The notes beneath the pieces were generated by a model that was not told where the DNA came from, searched no databases, and was given only the letters and a program-made list of their open reading frames with translations. From NCBI RefSeq assembly GCF_027579695.1, contig NC_083577.1, positions 29,600,698-29,664,697 of the forward strand: a stretch of 64,000 nt of DNA, read 5' to 3'. Below are positions 23,478 to 33,264 of this stretch, in pieces (the first letter of the stretch is position 1; every line of letters starts with the position of its first letter). The DNA comes from Neoarius graeffei (taxonomy: Eukaryota; Chordata; Actinopteri; Siluriformes; Ariidae). The position numbers and the translations under genes were made by a program.

Positions 23478-24025
23478 CAGCACCTGTAACTCTGGACCCC
23501 AACACTGCTTATCCTGGACTCATTGTATCTGATGATCTGAAAAGTGTGAGATGCAGTGGTGAGAAACAGAAACTTCCTGGTAATCCAGAAAGATTTGATA
23601 AATATCGGTGTATCCTGGGATCTGAGGGCTTTAACTCAGGGACACACTGCTGGGATGTGGAACTTGGAGACTGTACACAGTGGAGTGTGGGTGTGATGAC
23701 AGAATCTGCTCAGAGGAAGGGGGAGATCACCTCCAGAAGTGGAATTTGGCGTGTGGGGTATTATGATGGTACATATTTCGCAGTTTCTACACCACATCCA
23801 TTCACTCACCTCTCAGTAGCACAGAAACTCCAGAGGATCAGAGTGAAGCTGGACTGGGACAGAGGAAAACTGTCATTCTCCGACCCTCTCACTAACAAAC
23901 ACTTATATGCTTTCACACACACATTTACTGATAAATTACTGCCAATCCTGCATGTTAATCATAAAGAATCTCCTCTAAAGATCCTTCCATTTCAGTGCTC
24001 TGTAAGAGTGAACCAGATCAGTTAG
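13616..24025 (+). CDS. trim35-like: TRIM35-like E3 ubiquitin ligase (zinc-binding protein A33 type), six coding exons
   Basis: Exons: 13616-14014, 14166-14261, 14354-14584, 14713-14735, 14822-14940, 23481-24025. All junctions are GT-AG, phases agree and the sum is 1413 nt, a 470-residue protein of normal TRIM length. RING at residues 12-51 (CPVC...CTHSVC..C...CPLC), B-box 2 at about 88-125 (CSLH...C..D...CVVC...H..H), coiled coil at 134-242, PRY-SPRY at about 291-470 beginning [14 protein letters not shown] with HCWDVELGD and [14 protein letters not shown] recruits an E2 for ubiquitin transfer, the coiled coil dimerises and SPRY binds the target; the fish family is linked to innate immunity (family knowledge). 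Exon sizes 96, 231 and 23 are typical. Intron 5 is 8.5 kb because of nested transposons. The TRIM35/A33 assignment is by resemblance; other fish TRIM names are possible. Confidence 0.93.
16385..16767 (-). mobile_element. tRNA-derived SINE (DANA/HE1-like)
   Basis: On the minus strand the head reads ggtggtgtagtggttagcgc (A box) and then ggttcgagccccg (B box), followed by the body with tttcccccacagtccaaaga and the tail gagataatgtgatgtg. It is flanked by ataacctagaca (16373-16384, 16768-16779). It lies directly before the ATG of the hAT transposase. Confidence 0.93.
16780..18149 (+). pseudogene. hAT transposase N-terminal exons and TTF zinc finger
   Basis: Five exon-like blocks with GT-AG borders: 16780-16834 ([18 protein letters not shown]), 17143-17202, 17369-17434, 17679-17750 and 17892-18149. 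The three middle blocks are 60, 66 and 72 bp, all phase 0 to 0, acidic, and end in E or Q before gtgag; they share an EQV/GQVE core and look like duplicated exons. The fifth has [20 protein letters not shown] and CFECVKAF, a TTF-type zinc finger that would bind the transposon ends. Exon 1 is one base out of phase, perhaps from an A-run slip, and the fifth block breaks in an A run at 18135-18143. Confidence 0.72.
18475..19062 (+). pseudogene. hAT transposase core (DUF4371-like)
   Basis: An open stretch of 195 codons with [20 protein letters not shown] (first catalytic aspartate region), [36 protein letters not shown] and [14 protein letters not shown], which together mark the DUF4371/ZMYM-related hAT transposase RNase H fold. 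The sequence before it (18150-18470) continues the same protein with stops. A fish repeat interrupts the protein after 19098. Confidence 0.82.
19098..19214 (+). repeat. Common fish interspersed repeat in the hAT
   Basis: It reads tcaagtcaagtttatttgta, then agggcttttaacaatatac, caaagcagctctacag and tttatccctaat. I recognise it as a recurrent fish repeat but cannot name the family. It separates the two parts of the transposase. Confidence 0.5.
19240..19495 (+). pseudogene. hAT transposase fragment after the core
   Basis: The frame 19237-19500 encodes [20 protein letters not shown] and [19 protein letters not shown], a region that in DUF4371 transposases lies between the catalytic core and the C-terminal dimerisation domain. 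It ends at the hairpin at 19496. Confidence 0.6.
19496..19567. repeat. Near-perfect hairpin in the hAT transposase
   Basis: gttaatggttgatactctgg ... ccagagtatcaccattaac: arms of about 33 bases differing by one inserted t, around a short atttaa centre. It duplicates 30-odd bases of transposase coding sequence in inverted form. Confidence 0.85.
20572..20697 (+). repeat. 36-bp tandem repeat (2.8 units) and AC run
   Basis: The unit catggcaatgttaaactgcc plus attggtaaagcaaaaa is repeated nearly three times, followed by an AC run at 20671-20696. The unit contains the inverted pair ggcaatgttaaactgcc. Confidence 0.85.
20716..21036 (-). pseudogene. hAT transposase N-terminal part with TTF finger
   Basis: Minus-strand frame of 106 codons with [20 protein letters not shown] and [17 protein letters not shown], a TTF-type zinc finger as in DUF4371 hATs. 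No core or C-terminal part follows, so this copy was already internally deleted. A partial MITE lies next to its start. Confidence 0.72.
21052..21118 (-). mobile_element. Partial 112-bp-class hAT MITE
   Basis: It matches the complement of the element at 43933-44044: gttttccagcccaaaat ... cgccaaaatgcacttaaaac ... ctggcaacact. The ends are not clean. Confidence 0.6.
21432..21940 (+). pseudogene. hAT transposase C-terminal dimerisation region
   Basis: The frame 21524-21739 and its continuation contain VPVASAEAE, then [20 protein letters not shown], the conserved end of hAT transposases, where the glutamate of the catalytic triad and the dimerisation helices lie. It closes with the natural-looking stop at about 21937. 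A TGA directly after SAEAE (21737-21739) breaks the frame. Confidence 0.8.
23188..23410. repeat. Degenerate fish repeat in TRIM intron 5
   Basis: The blocks tgccttttgattctaagaa, ttccggagcagaacttgaaa and tatgagtggtatggtcttg resemble one another and the sequence at 14990-15300 on the left of the Tc1, so the Tc1 landed inside a pre-existing intronic repeat. Confidence 0.55.
23418..23475. repeat. TG microsatellite touching the SPRY acceptor
   Basis: An uninterrupted TG run of roughly 29 units ends in tgtgtttcag, so it takes the place of the polypyrimidine tract of TRIM intron 5. Confidence 0.9.
23481..24025 (+). CDS. trim35-like: TRIM exon 6: PRY-SPRY (B30.2)
   Basis: The acceptor is tgtgtgtttcag|CA, immediately after a long TG repeat. 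Two bases complete the threonine codon begun in exon 5, giving [17 protein letters not shown]. The domain runs to the TAG at 24023-24025 without interruption. Confidence 0.93.
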
Positions 24026-24501
24026 AGCTCATATTGTTTTCTTCCAGTTCATTCATAAAATTCTGCAGATTAAAAGATTAGTGTTCTTTGTGTCAGTCCC
24101 CCCCCCCCCCCCCCTTTGAAACCCTGAAGCACACGCTGTGATTTTTTTAAGTGAATCAACTCAAAATATTGACAGAATATCTTAATGAATTAACTCAAAT
24201 AATAAGATATCTTAAAATATATTATTATGATAGATTTTGAAAGCACAAGGAAGTCAAAATAATAAGTGAAATAATGACACACTGTCTTGAAATAACAAGG
24301 TATTAACTCAAAATCATGACTTAGCATTTAATTAAAATCACAAGACTATTTAAATGCAGAATGAGCTGAAAAGATTTTTTATTTTATTGATGTTTTAAAA
24401 AGTTTAAATAAACTGAGAATTTGTTTCCCAGTTTATTCTCAGTAAATATGTCTTTACTCTATTTGTACCGTACTTGTTTGCATTTGCTGTTAATCTTGGA
24501 T

Positions 24502-24537
<36 letters not shown>

Positions 24538-25090
24538 TGTCCAGTGGAGCAGAATTTAAGCTCTAAGTTTCCCTCCACCAGCAGTTTGTGGTTTTGCAAA
24601 GATCAGATGGATTTGTATGTTAATGCTGCATTAGGTGATGATTCACAAGTTCAAATCAATTCTGAGTGAAATAAATTCACTTTGTTCATTCTGATATTAA
24701 ACACTGTTAATCTGCATAATGGGACAATTAAAATATGCACAAATAAATATCTCTGTAATCTGTGTAATGCTTTTATTAACAGTTAAAATGTTCATGATGT
24801 GCACAGCTATATATTTGTACAGATGTGTACAGTGGTTGTTGTTATTTACATGATTAGGATCAGGGATGTGTTCAGTTTAATGTGTGTGTAAGTGATCACT
24901 GAGAGGATGTGGAAGAGAGAGAGGCAGGTGAGAGAGTCAGTCATTAAAGGTGTTAAAAGCAACAATTTTCTCAATGTTCTCTATCATCATTTAACCGCAA
25001 GTTATATTTAACTCTCATCCATTATCCCTGGCTGCTGTATCATATGGGTTAAAACATGACAAGATCTGGCTTGTCTATAATAAATAAAAA
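24026..25090 (+). other. trim35-like: 3' UTR and 3' flank of the TRIM gene
   Basis: Non-coding, with a C run at 24099-24113, a GA run at 24503-24533 and several AATAAA signals (24407-24412 and near 24670). It is matched in pieces by 51139-53243, the 3' end of the second TRIM copy. Confidence 0.7.
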
Positions 25091-26444
25091 ATTAAACATT
25101 TAGGCCTAGGTATTTTATTTTTGTCCCATGTCTTCCCACTACACAGTGTCCCAACTTTTTTGGAATTGGGGTTGTATTATTATTACATAGCTTTGTTAAA
25201 TGCTTGATTCTGATTGGTTTACACTCTGTTTTTTATTATTTATTACAAACTGTTGTTTTGGTCCACGACATTACCAGAAACAATAAAGTCATTTTAAAAC
25301 ATTATTTTGTGTCAGATGTTGAGTTCTTTAGTACGTAACTGTGTAATAAGTGGGATAATGTATAGTGAGCCGATTCTTATCGCAAAATAAAACCCCTTCA
25401 GGGTGATTCAAGCCCTTCTCTGCTTTGTGTTGGACTCCTGCATCACCCTGTCAGGGTGTATTTCATGATAATAACCAGCTTACTGTACATTATCGCTCAC
25501 TCGTTTACATGAACATAATGATCTTTGGCCTAAACTAACCTGGAGCCATGGGTTCTTTGCAAACGACCACTAACAATACAAAAGTGCTGATGGTTTGTGC
25601 TGCTTACGGCTGTTCTAATAGATCAACCCTGGGGGCAAAAAAGAAAAACAAGGGCTACAGAAAAGGACAAATTTCCCCATCCAGCTACCTCTGCTAAACA
25701 AACGAGCACTGTGTCTTTTTTGAGACCATTATTGAGTACTAACATGATCCAGTTTTCCTTACAGTTCTCATCTCGTTCATTCTCATTATCTCTAGCCGCT
25801 TTATCCTATTCTACAGCTCCAGCTTTGCCTGCGACCCTCTTACAGTTCATGTTTGAATTTTACCAAAAGGTCTGTTTTGTGTGCCAGGCTTCTGGACTTT
25901 CTGGATTTGTACATTTTTTTTTTGAATGTAAGGTCAGATATCTTGATTTGCAACACAGTTCATGACAACAATCACGATGACAGTGGAATGTTTTCAGAGA
26001 AACAGAGATCATCAGTGTGTTTAAACTGCGAAACCTTTTAAAGCTTGACCTGGAAACCTGATGGACAGGTGTTTAAGTGTCCAAATACTGTTGGGGGCCT
26101 TGCATAAGATTCTACAACCATCCCTAGTTGTACTAGTTGAACAGATACCGTGGGTTTTTCCCTATCTTTCAGTTCAATTCAGGACTAGAAGTAGATTTTT
26201 ATGAGGAACACTAATTTTGAAGCTGTACTGCCTTTCAGATTTTTCAAGTTTAGGTCATAAAAATAATTTTACCCGATACCCAATTATTTTTTGTTGAGTG
26301 GACTGAAAGCTACTGAATTCGAATCACAGACTTCCAATTTTTTGAAGGCCCCCACTGGCCACTGGGCTCGAACCTTCTTGCTGTGAGGCGACAGTGCTAA
26401 CCACGACACCGCCCGTTATGGAAACTCTCAAAACCTCAAAACTT
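25091..26444. other. Repeat fragments between the TRIM copies
   Basis: Pieces seen: a Tc1-type end (25145-25175, cccaacttttttggaattgg), a SINE tail in reverse (about 25785-25835), a THAP-like start (25590-25690), and a reversed SINE head (26345-26410, ctcgaaccttcttgctgtga). The rest I cannot assign. Confidence 0.5.
25590..25690 (+). pseudogene. Possible THAP-domain start
   Basis: From ATG 25590 the frame reads MVCAAYGCSNRSTLGAKKK, which resembles the first zinc ligands (C-X-C type start) of THAP domains. No histidine ligand or AVPTIF box follows before frame loss. It may be a relic of a P-element-like transposon or of a host gene, or chance. Confidence 0.35.
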
Positions 26445-27430
26445 AGAGCTGAAGACGTCTCATTCTTAGAAGTGAGGGTCATTTAGTCAGTATTTATACT
26501 GTGAGAAAGTAAAACTTCTTTCCATCATCAGAAACATCACATTTCAGAGGTGTAAAAATGTAAATCATATCCACTGATGTGGGTGGCACGGTGGTGTAGT
26601 GGTTAGCGCTGTCGCCTCATAGCAAGAAGGTCCGGGTTCAAGCCCCGTAGGCCGGCGAGGGCCTTTCTGTGCGGAGTTTGCACGTTGTCCGCGTGGGTTT
26701 CCTCCGGGTGCTCCGGTTTCCCCCACAGTCCAAAGACATGCAGGTTAGGTTAACTGGTGACTCTAAATTGACCGTAGGTGTGAATGTGAGTGTGAATGGT
26801 TGTCTGTGTCTATGTGTCAGCCCTGTGATGACCTGGCGACTTGTCCAGGGTGTACCCCGCCTTTCGCCCATAGTCAGCTGGGATAGGCTCCAGCTTGCCT
26901 GCGACCCTGTAGAAGGATAAAGCGGCTAGAGATAATGAGATGAGAATGAGATGAGATCCACTGATGTTTGCTTTGTTGTTTTACAGAACTACATGGCCAC
27001 AGTGAAAAGGTGAGTGATGTGCTTCCTGTCTCTCTCATTCTCTGTGTTTCTGAATCCAAACCCACAGCAACACTGACTCCTGAATGTTTTTGCAGAGCCC
27101 AGAGCACACTGCAGCATCCAGAGGAGCTTTCAGGAGCACTGATCCATGTGGCAAAACATCTGGCCAACCTGCAGTGTCTGGGAGAAGATGCAGTACACCG
27201 TCCAATACAGTAAAACACTTAACTCTTTGTGTGTCTGTGTGTTGAACATGAATTTTTTATTTTTTTTACCCCACCCAAATGAAGTTTGGTGGGGGATATA
27301 AAAATGGGTTCTGTCTGTCTGTCTGGTCACCTTTTCATTTCTGGGCCATATCTTTAAAACTACTGAAGATATCTTCATGAAACTTTGTATAAATATCAAG
27401 CAACGTGTGAACTGGTGCCTTTTGCCAGGT
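26445..27430 (+). pseudogene. TRIM copy B: end of exon 3 to exon 5
   Basis: It matches 14557-15140: exon 3 end (26445-26471), exon 4 (26987-27009, one codon changed), exon 5 (27096-27209) and the start of intron 5. Exon 5 lacks 5 bases relative to 14822-14940 (ctgcagtgtctgg versus ctgcagttcagagtctgg), so it is frameshifted. Exons 1-2 are absent. A SINE sits in its intron 3. Homology to copy A resumes only at 51139, so the locus was opened by about 24 kb of other DNA. It cannot encode a TRIM protein. Confidence 0.88.
26580..26955 (+). mobile_element. SINE in TRIM copy B intron 3
   Basis: Head with A box tggtgtagtggttagcgc and a B box ggttcaagcccc, common body, tail gagataatgagatgag. Flanked by atccactgatg (26569-26579, 26956-26966). 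The intact empty site is in copy A near 14680-14692. Confidence 0.95.
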
Positions 27431-28068
27431 TGGAAAAACACTGGGAGTGACGCCATTGGAGTAACGTATCGGGAATTATTATACATACAGGACACTTTTT
27501 TGATGGAATAAAAACGTGTTCTATTCCCTCCTAGCGGGTTTCATTCATTTGGTTTGATAGCATGTAATATTGTTGTCATATCACTTATCCTACGTGTATT
27601 AACACTCGGAGGTCCAGGGCCTTTCAGACAGTTTGAGGCAGTCTGCTACACCTTGACATTTTTAAGTTTTTCATCTCACTAAAAACATCTATGCAAAAGT
27701 GGCACACACGGTGATATTCTAGAAAACCTCAACAATAACAATATGCGAGTAAAGTAAATGTAATGAAATTAGTTTTTATTAAAATTCAGTGTAAACACAA
27801 CTAGACAAAAACCTATTTTCAAAGGTCTTCAAATCTTGTAAAAAAAAAAAAAAAAACACACTCTAAATATATCTAGCCAAGACTTTTGAAGTCTGAACCT
27901 TGTAAACATAAGTATTGGCTACATAAAAGTAAGAAGAGCATTCAGTAATGTTATGTAGTTTCAATACAAATTGCAAAAAAGTCAGACAAACTGAAGCCAG
28001 TGGCTATTTCAAATGAATACTGATTAGATGGGTGTATCACACCTGTAACTGCCCCCACCCCCGTCACT
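27431..28068. other. Unassigned sequence
   Basis: No coding frame. It starts where homology to TRIM intron 5 stops. An A run lies at 27840-27857. Blocks such as cactcggaggtccagggcct look transposon-like but I cannot name them. Confidence 0.4.
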
Positions 28069-29319
28069 CAGTGCGTTTACATGCACATAGAGAAAATCGA
28101 ATTTCTGCCGTAGCTCGACTGAAATCGAAGTTCTAAATGCCATGGAAACACCTGAAATCGAACCAAACTGGATTTCTCGTAATCGAGCTACGCGACCTAG
28201 ATTATGTGATTGTAGCCGAGCTACTTAGTGCATGTAAACCCTATCGAGCTACGTAGTCGAGCTACTTACTTCAGCACTGCCCCTTCCGGAAGTGACGAGT
28301 GACGAGACCACAAGCGGGAAACACGACAGCCTCGGTCGGCATGACACGTCACCTTAGCTGCCACTTTATTAGGAACACTTGTGTCTGGGCATGTACTGTA
28401 TGCACCCATTTCCAATTAGTTGGTAAGTTATTAGCATGTAGGCAGGCTAACAGTTAATATGTTCACCATTACAGATCAACTTCAACTTAGTGGCCATTTC
28501 ATTAGGAACACTTCTGTTCGTACATACAAACACTCTTCTTGTGAACACGGAACTGATAACTTTGTTTATACTCTTGAATAGCTCTTCTTCATGACAACAA
28601 CCGGAAGTGTACCAATACGATGGGGCGTGTAGCGCCACCTGTGGCTCAGGTGCACAATCAGTACGTTTACATCAGTGGCGGCTGGTAGTCTTTCAAACAG
28701 GGGAGGCTGGTCGGTTACGATATTTCCAGATTTTAAAAGAAAAAAGAAAAAACACATCAATTTTGCCCATACTCTTGCCTCTGATCTGGCTGATTGTTGG
28801 CAGGGTCACAAACTGTGAAATAACAGGTTCTTTTGGCCCATTAGCCTACTGTCCAATATACATGATGGTGGTGTTGGGGGGGGGGGGGGGTATAATTTAA
28901 CATTTTATATTTTAAAATTGTGGCACGTTGTTTAAAAATTGATCATTATTGAAAACAGCTCTTTGTCAGGAACCTCAGCAGTAACAGCAGTGTTCTGGAA
29001 TCGGCACAAGCACTGACCTTGGGGAGCCAAACATAGAGCTGGGTGCCACACATTTCATTCAATGACACTTTCCCTACATTTTACTTATTTTGACTGAGAA
29101 ATGTTTTATTGACAATTTTGATAACCCTTCACTTTTAATCCAGGTCTGTAGTGTGAAATGTTCTCGGCTGTGTTTTTGTTTAAAAATGTTTTCCAAATTG
29201 TAGCTGTGTTTAATTCATATCCAGAAAATATATATTCCAATATAATATACTCAGCATAAACATTTTAAATAGATTCTATATTTTTGGTCCATCCATGACA
29301 TATTACTAAAGTAGCCTAT

Positions 29320-29523
29320 TTACTGTTGTTGATGTGGGTCACTTGCTGTTAGCCAATTCATTTTCTCGTACCAGGAGAGCTGAAAGGAACGAGTATTATT
29401 CCCTACCTTTTTCACCAAGTCAATTTGAGGCGTTGGTCTACCCTGCTCTTTAATTTTATTTTTTTCCTCGAAAGGAAGACTGGCAAATGGCTTCGCCAAA
29501 ATTAAATCAGCAATGCTTGGCAT
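29320..29523 (-). pseudogene. hAT transposase N-terminal relic
   Basis: Minus frame with IADLILAKPFASLPFEEKNK, IKEQGRPTPQIDLVKK and RSFQLSWYEKMNWLT, the run-up to the TTF finger in DUF4371-type hATs. The cysteines of the finger and all of the core are missing. Confidence 0.65.
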
Positions 29524-29884
29524 CCTTGCGCAGCTTTCTTGCTAGCTGACTAGCCCCCTCAAGGTCAAGTTCAGTCACTCAAATAAACGACATTTCTGGA
29601 ACTAAGATAGTAAACTTGACAACACTATATTTACACTTTATTTACAATGAAAATATATACAAACTAAAAAAGCTGGTAGAAACCATATGTAATGAATGAA
29701 ATCGAAATGTAAGCTGATCTCTTACAATACACCACAGCACTTGCGAATCCACATGAGACCGAACTGAAATTCACCGCTGCCTGTCTATAGTTGAAACGAG
29801 CTGTCAATCAAAGAAAATATCCAGCCGCTTTCACCAATCACCAGTCTCCTCGCGGAAACTGCCATGTCCCTCCCATTGTGAGGC

Positions 29885-30113
29885 TCGGAGTCCGTGGGCG
29901 GGCGTTTTCTCAGTATTTGTCCAATAACCGTCTTGCATTTTGAGATTGACAAGCGCATAGCTCCCAAATGCCGTTGAAGTCCACTGAGGCTGGGAGTCCG
30001 TGAGACTCCATGGGCGGGCGTTTTCGCAGTATTTGTCCAATAACCGTCTTGCATTTTGATATTGAAAAGCGCATAGCTCCCAAATGCCATTGAAGTCCAC
30101 TGAGGCTGGGCTG
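29885..30113 (+). repeat. Tandem duplication of about 110 bp in the hAT
   Basis: Two units run from gggcgggcgttttc through tttgtccaataaccgtcttg and aagcgcatagctcccaaatg to gaagtccactgaggctggg. The first has ttgagattgac where the second has ttgatattgaa. Confidence 0.88.
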
Positions 30114-31125
30114 CATCGCGCTGTCACGAGGGGGAAAAACTCACGCACACATTAGGCGAACTGGGGAAAGTTATAACGGAATGATTTCGCACTGTAGTTG
30201 GGTTGAGCACATATATTTCTATGATTCTGGATCTGAAATAGCAATGTTATAAGGTCGGCTATAACATAAGCCTAGCGCAATTCATCCTACACGATGTTCG
30301 TCATTTTTAGAGGAGGCTGAGCCTCCCTCGTTGTCTTAGAGCAATCGCCCGTGGTTTACATGCACATCCAAATCGAGTTGCTATCGGTAATCGAGCAAAG
30401 GGTCCCAGCAGGGGTGCCAGAGAAATCCAATCCTACATGCACACAAGGAAATCGAGCTATTGTGTGAGGTACATTGTGCACCTGAGCCACAGGTGGCGCT
30501 ACACGCCCCATCGTGTTAGTACACTTCCGGTTGTCGTCATGAAGAAGAGCTATTCAAGAGTATAAACAAAGTTATCAGTTCCATGTGCACAAGAAGAATG
30601 AGCTGATGAGCATGAAGCTGAATGAGCATGAACTCTGTCTCCTCATTGCTCCAGAAGTGCACGCTTCTGCTCGCCATTTTCTCTTCCTCCTGACCTCTTC
30701 TGCTGCTCGTTACTACTGCTGTTGTCATGCTGACCGAGGCTGTTGTGTTTCCCGCTTGTGGTCTCGTCACTCGTCACTTCCGGAAGGGGCAGTGCTGAAG
30801 TAAGTAGCTCGATAGGGTATACATGCACTAAGTAGCTCGGCAAAAATCGCACAATCTAGGTCGTGTAGCTCGATTACGAGAAATCAAGTTTGGTTCAATT
30901 TCAGCCTAGCTAAGGTGTTTCCATGCCATTTAGAACTTCGATTTCAGTCGAGCAACGGCAGAAATTCGATTTTCTCTATGTGCATGTCAACGCACTGAAT
31001 GTACCTCACACAATAGCTCGATTTCCTTGTGTGCATGTAGGATTGGATTTCTCTGGCACCCCTGCTGGGACCCTTAGCTCGATTACCGACAGTAGCTCGA
31101 TTTGGATGTGCATGTAAACGCATTG

Positions 31126-31314
31126 TTGTTACCTTCCCCCAAAGCTTTGCAAGCTACTGCAAAGAAAGTGTCACTGTGGCTCTCTGCTCCCATGTACAGT
31201 CTGTCACAGGCAACCCCGTTCCAAGTGTGTCCAAATCCAAAAGAGCTTATAAAAATCCTCTTCAACTGTACATACTCAAATTGTTCAATAGGTAATGGTG
31301 CCTGTAATGTCACT
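31126..31314. other. Unassigned spacer between MITEs
   Basis: Non-repetitive sequence without a frame between copies 1 and 3 of MITE family M; probably older host DNA. Confidence 0.4.
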
Positions 31315-31725
31315 CAGTGCGTTTACATGCACATAGAGAAAATCGAATTTCTGCCGTTGCTCGACTGAAATCGAAGCTCTACATGGCATGTAAACACCTT
31401 AGCTCGGCTGAAATTGAACCGAACTTGATTTCTCGCAATCGAGCTACACGACCTAGATTATGCGATTGTAGCCGAGCTACTTAGTGCATGTAAACCCTAT
31501 CGAGCTACGGAGTCGAGCCGCTTACTTCAGCGCTGCCCCTTCCGGAAGTGACGAGACCAAAAGCGGGAAAAACAACAGCCTCGGTCGGCATGACAACGGC
31601 ATGACTCTTTTCTTTTTGTGGCATTGTTTGCACTGTTAAAATTTAGCTCACTTACTGTATCACCAAATACATCTGTACAGCTGTTGCATAGCTGTGAATT
31701 GTGTACATAAACAAGTCATTGTATT

Positions 31726-31739
<14 letters not shown>

Positions 31740-31789
<50 letters not shown>
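31740..31789. repeat. AT microsatellite
   Basis: About 25 AT units preceded by a GT run and followed by TATG units. Confidence 0.95.
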
Positions 31790-31802
<13 letters not shown>

Positions 31803-32019
31803 GTCCAACATCTGAAGAATGTCAATAAAAACAAAACAATTGAACTTTTTGTGTGTTTATTAAGATATAAGTTAAATTGTAAGCAAAAAAATATATTTTT
31901 TGTAAGCAAAAAATGGACTTTAGAAAAATATTATTGTGCAAAATAAGTTGTCTTACAAAACAGTGGTCTGCGCCGGACAGTTTGTAGCCATACAGTCTGT
32001 TAGAGCAAGCCTAACACGG

Positions 32020-32110
32020 CAGTGTTGCCAGATTGGGGAGTTTTAAGTGCATTTTGGCGGATTTGAACATGTTTTGGGCTGGAATACGTCAGCAGTATCT
32101 GGCAACACTA
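32020..32110 (+). mobile_element. Small hAT MITE (CAGTGTTGCCAG ends)
   Basis: cagtgttgccagattgggg ... gtatctggcaacacta; internal gttttaagtgcattttggcg as in 43933-44044. Confidence 0.75.
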
Positions 32111-32401
32111 TAGCTCTTCTTCATGACGACAACCGGAAGTGTACCAACACGATGGGGCGTGTAGCGCCACGTGTGGCTCGGGTGCACAATGCACCTTGCA
32201 CAACAGCCCGATTTCACTTGGGCATGTAGGATTGGATTTCTCTGGCACCCCTGCTGGGACCCTTTGCTCGATTACCGACAGTAGCTCGATTTGGATGTGC
32301 ATGTAAACGTACTGAGTGAATGGGCTACTGAGCAACACAGAGCGATCAGGATGCTCTCTCTCTCTCTCTCTCTCAGGGAGCTGATGTCACCTGGTCACAT
32401 G

Positions 32402-32440
32402 ACCTGGGTTTTCCCCTAAAGTTTAGGGGAAAACCCAGGT
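32402..32440. repeat. Perfect 19-bp hairpin upstream of a promoter-like block
   Basis: acctgggttttcccctaaa, one g, then its exact complement tttaggggaaaacccaggt. The direct repeat ggtcacatga flanks it on both sides. Confidence 0.95.
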
Positions 32441-32762
32441 CACATGATTCAGACAATTTCATTAGTTCAATTAGTTTAAAAGAAGACAGTTTAATTAGTT
32501 TAAATGAAAACAGTTTAATTAGTTATGCTTCAAAATCTGCAGCTATATAAGAGCCACACATCCACACAGAGCTTCAGAGCGACACAAACCTTCACAGCAA
32601 GTAAGAGCGAGTTTCCAGCGATCAGCAATTCATCAGCAATTCATCAGCGATTTAATCTTCTCCTTCGTAGTAAGTCACCTTGTACTAACTGAGTGATTTG
32701 TATTTTTTTTTAAGTTTTAATAATCTACTAACACGACACACACTAATCGCATAACTGTCTAC
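32441..32762 (+). promoter_or_regulatory. Promoter and leader copy 1
   Basis: A TATA box (tatataa, 32544-32550) lies in aatctgcagctatataagag; a leader rich in cagcaattcatcagc units follows and ends at a strong splice donor cttcgta|gtaagtcacc (GT at 32670). The same layout recurs at 35030-35300, nearer the PABP-like gene. I infer that it is a duplicate of that gene's promoter and first non-coding exon. No coding frame. Confidence 0.5.
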
Positions 32763-33132
32763 AGGGCCGTAACTACCATTGAGGACACCGAGGTCATGTC
32801 CTCGGCATTTTTTTCCCACGGTATTTTTTTTTTTCACTCAGAAATGTGAAATTAATATATGATGAAAATCGTTCTGACTTTGATCGGTGGAAAATTCTAA
32901 ATTCAGCTTGCATCCCCCTGTTCTCATTTGTTTGTCTAAAAATAAAGTCCACATAATCATTTTTAAACGAAGCTGAAATATCCGACATTGGAAACATTTC
33001 ATATTCGGCAGCCTCGCGATAGTCAGCTAAGCACCGCGGGATATACAAGAGCTGAGAAGTGTTCTCATCAAGGTCCGCCTCCGCAGCCAGGCAGTTTGTC
33101 AATTAGTCGTGGAATCTGAAAATTGACATAAG

Positions 33133-33264
33133 ATGAAGAATTCTACTACACTAAAACAAACCAAACTCAGCTTTGGAAAGTCAACAAGTGAGAGAAAAAG
33201 AAAGAGGGAAGAAGGGGAGTTAATTTTGCCAGTCACTGACAGTTATGTGCCGGAATGCTTATGA
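33133..33264 (+). pseudogene. Short hAT-type N-terminal frame
   Basis: ATG 33133 opens KNSTTLKQTKLSFGKSTSER and RKRKREEGELI before a stop after 43 codons. Starts of the type KQ-T-L-SFF/FG with a basic patch are usual at the N-terminus of TTF/DUF4371 hAT transposases; nothing downstream remains. Confidence 0.4.

Larger units (their letters stand above)
28673..30353 (-). mobile_element. hAT element (CAGTGGCGGCTGG ends)
   Basis: Flanked by the perfect 8-bp duplication gtttacat (28665-28672, 30354-30361). Left end cagtggcggctgg; right end atcgcccgtg, imperfect. Gaggctgagcctcc palindrome near the right end. A TTF-type relic is on the minus strand. It is the third level of nesting. Confidence 0.88.
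28659..30997 (+). mobile_element. MITE family M, copy 2, inserted in copy 1
   Basis: Ends cagtacgtttacat and gcatgtcaacgcactg, flanked by AAT (28656-28658, 30998-31000). Removing it restores ggtgcacaatgtacctcac, as seen in the complement at about 43830-43855 of copy 4. Its left terminal repeat is itself split by the hAT at 28673. Confidence 0.75.
28069..31125 (-). mobile_element. MITE family M, copy 1 (host of copy 2)
   Basis: Ends cagtgcgtttacatgcac and gtgcatgtaaacgcattg are inverted repeats. The real sequence is 28069-28658 plus 30998-31125; between them copy 2 is inserted. Inside are many AATCGAG/CTCGATT words. No transposase frame. Superfamily not assigned. Confidence 0.75.
31315..32314 (-). 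mobile_element. MITE family M, copy 3
   Basis: Same ends (cagtgcgtttacatgcac, gtgcatgtaaacgtactg). It contains inserted sequence from about 31605 to 32110: an AT repeat (31740-31789) with a TATG tail, unassigned DNA and a small hAT MITE at 32020-32110. Flanks act and agt are not identical, so a duplication cannot be confirmed. Confidence 0.72.

Noticed and set aside
23420-23480. Start of the SPRY protein at the open-frame limit near 23420
   Set aside because: That part is the TG repeat; the exon begins at the acceptor 23481 and phase agrees with exon 5.
31701-31946. Open frame with Tyr-Ile repeats
   Set aside because: Translation of the AT microsatellite.
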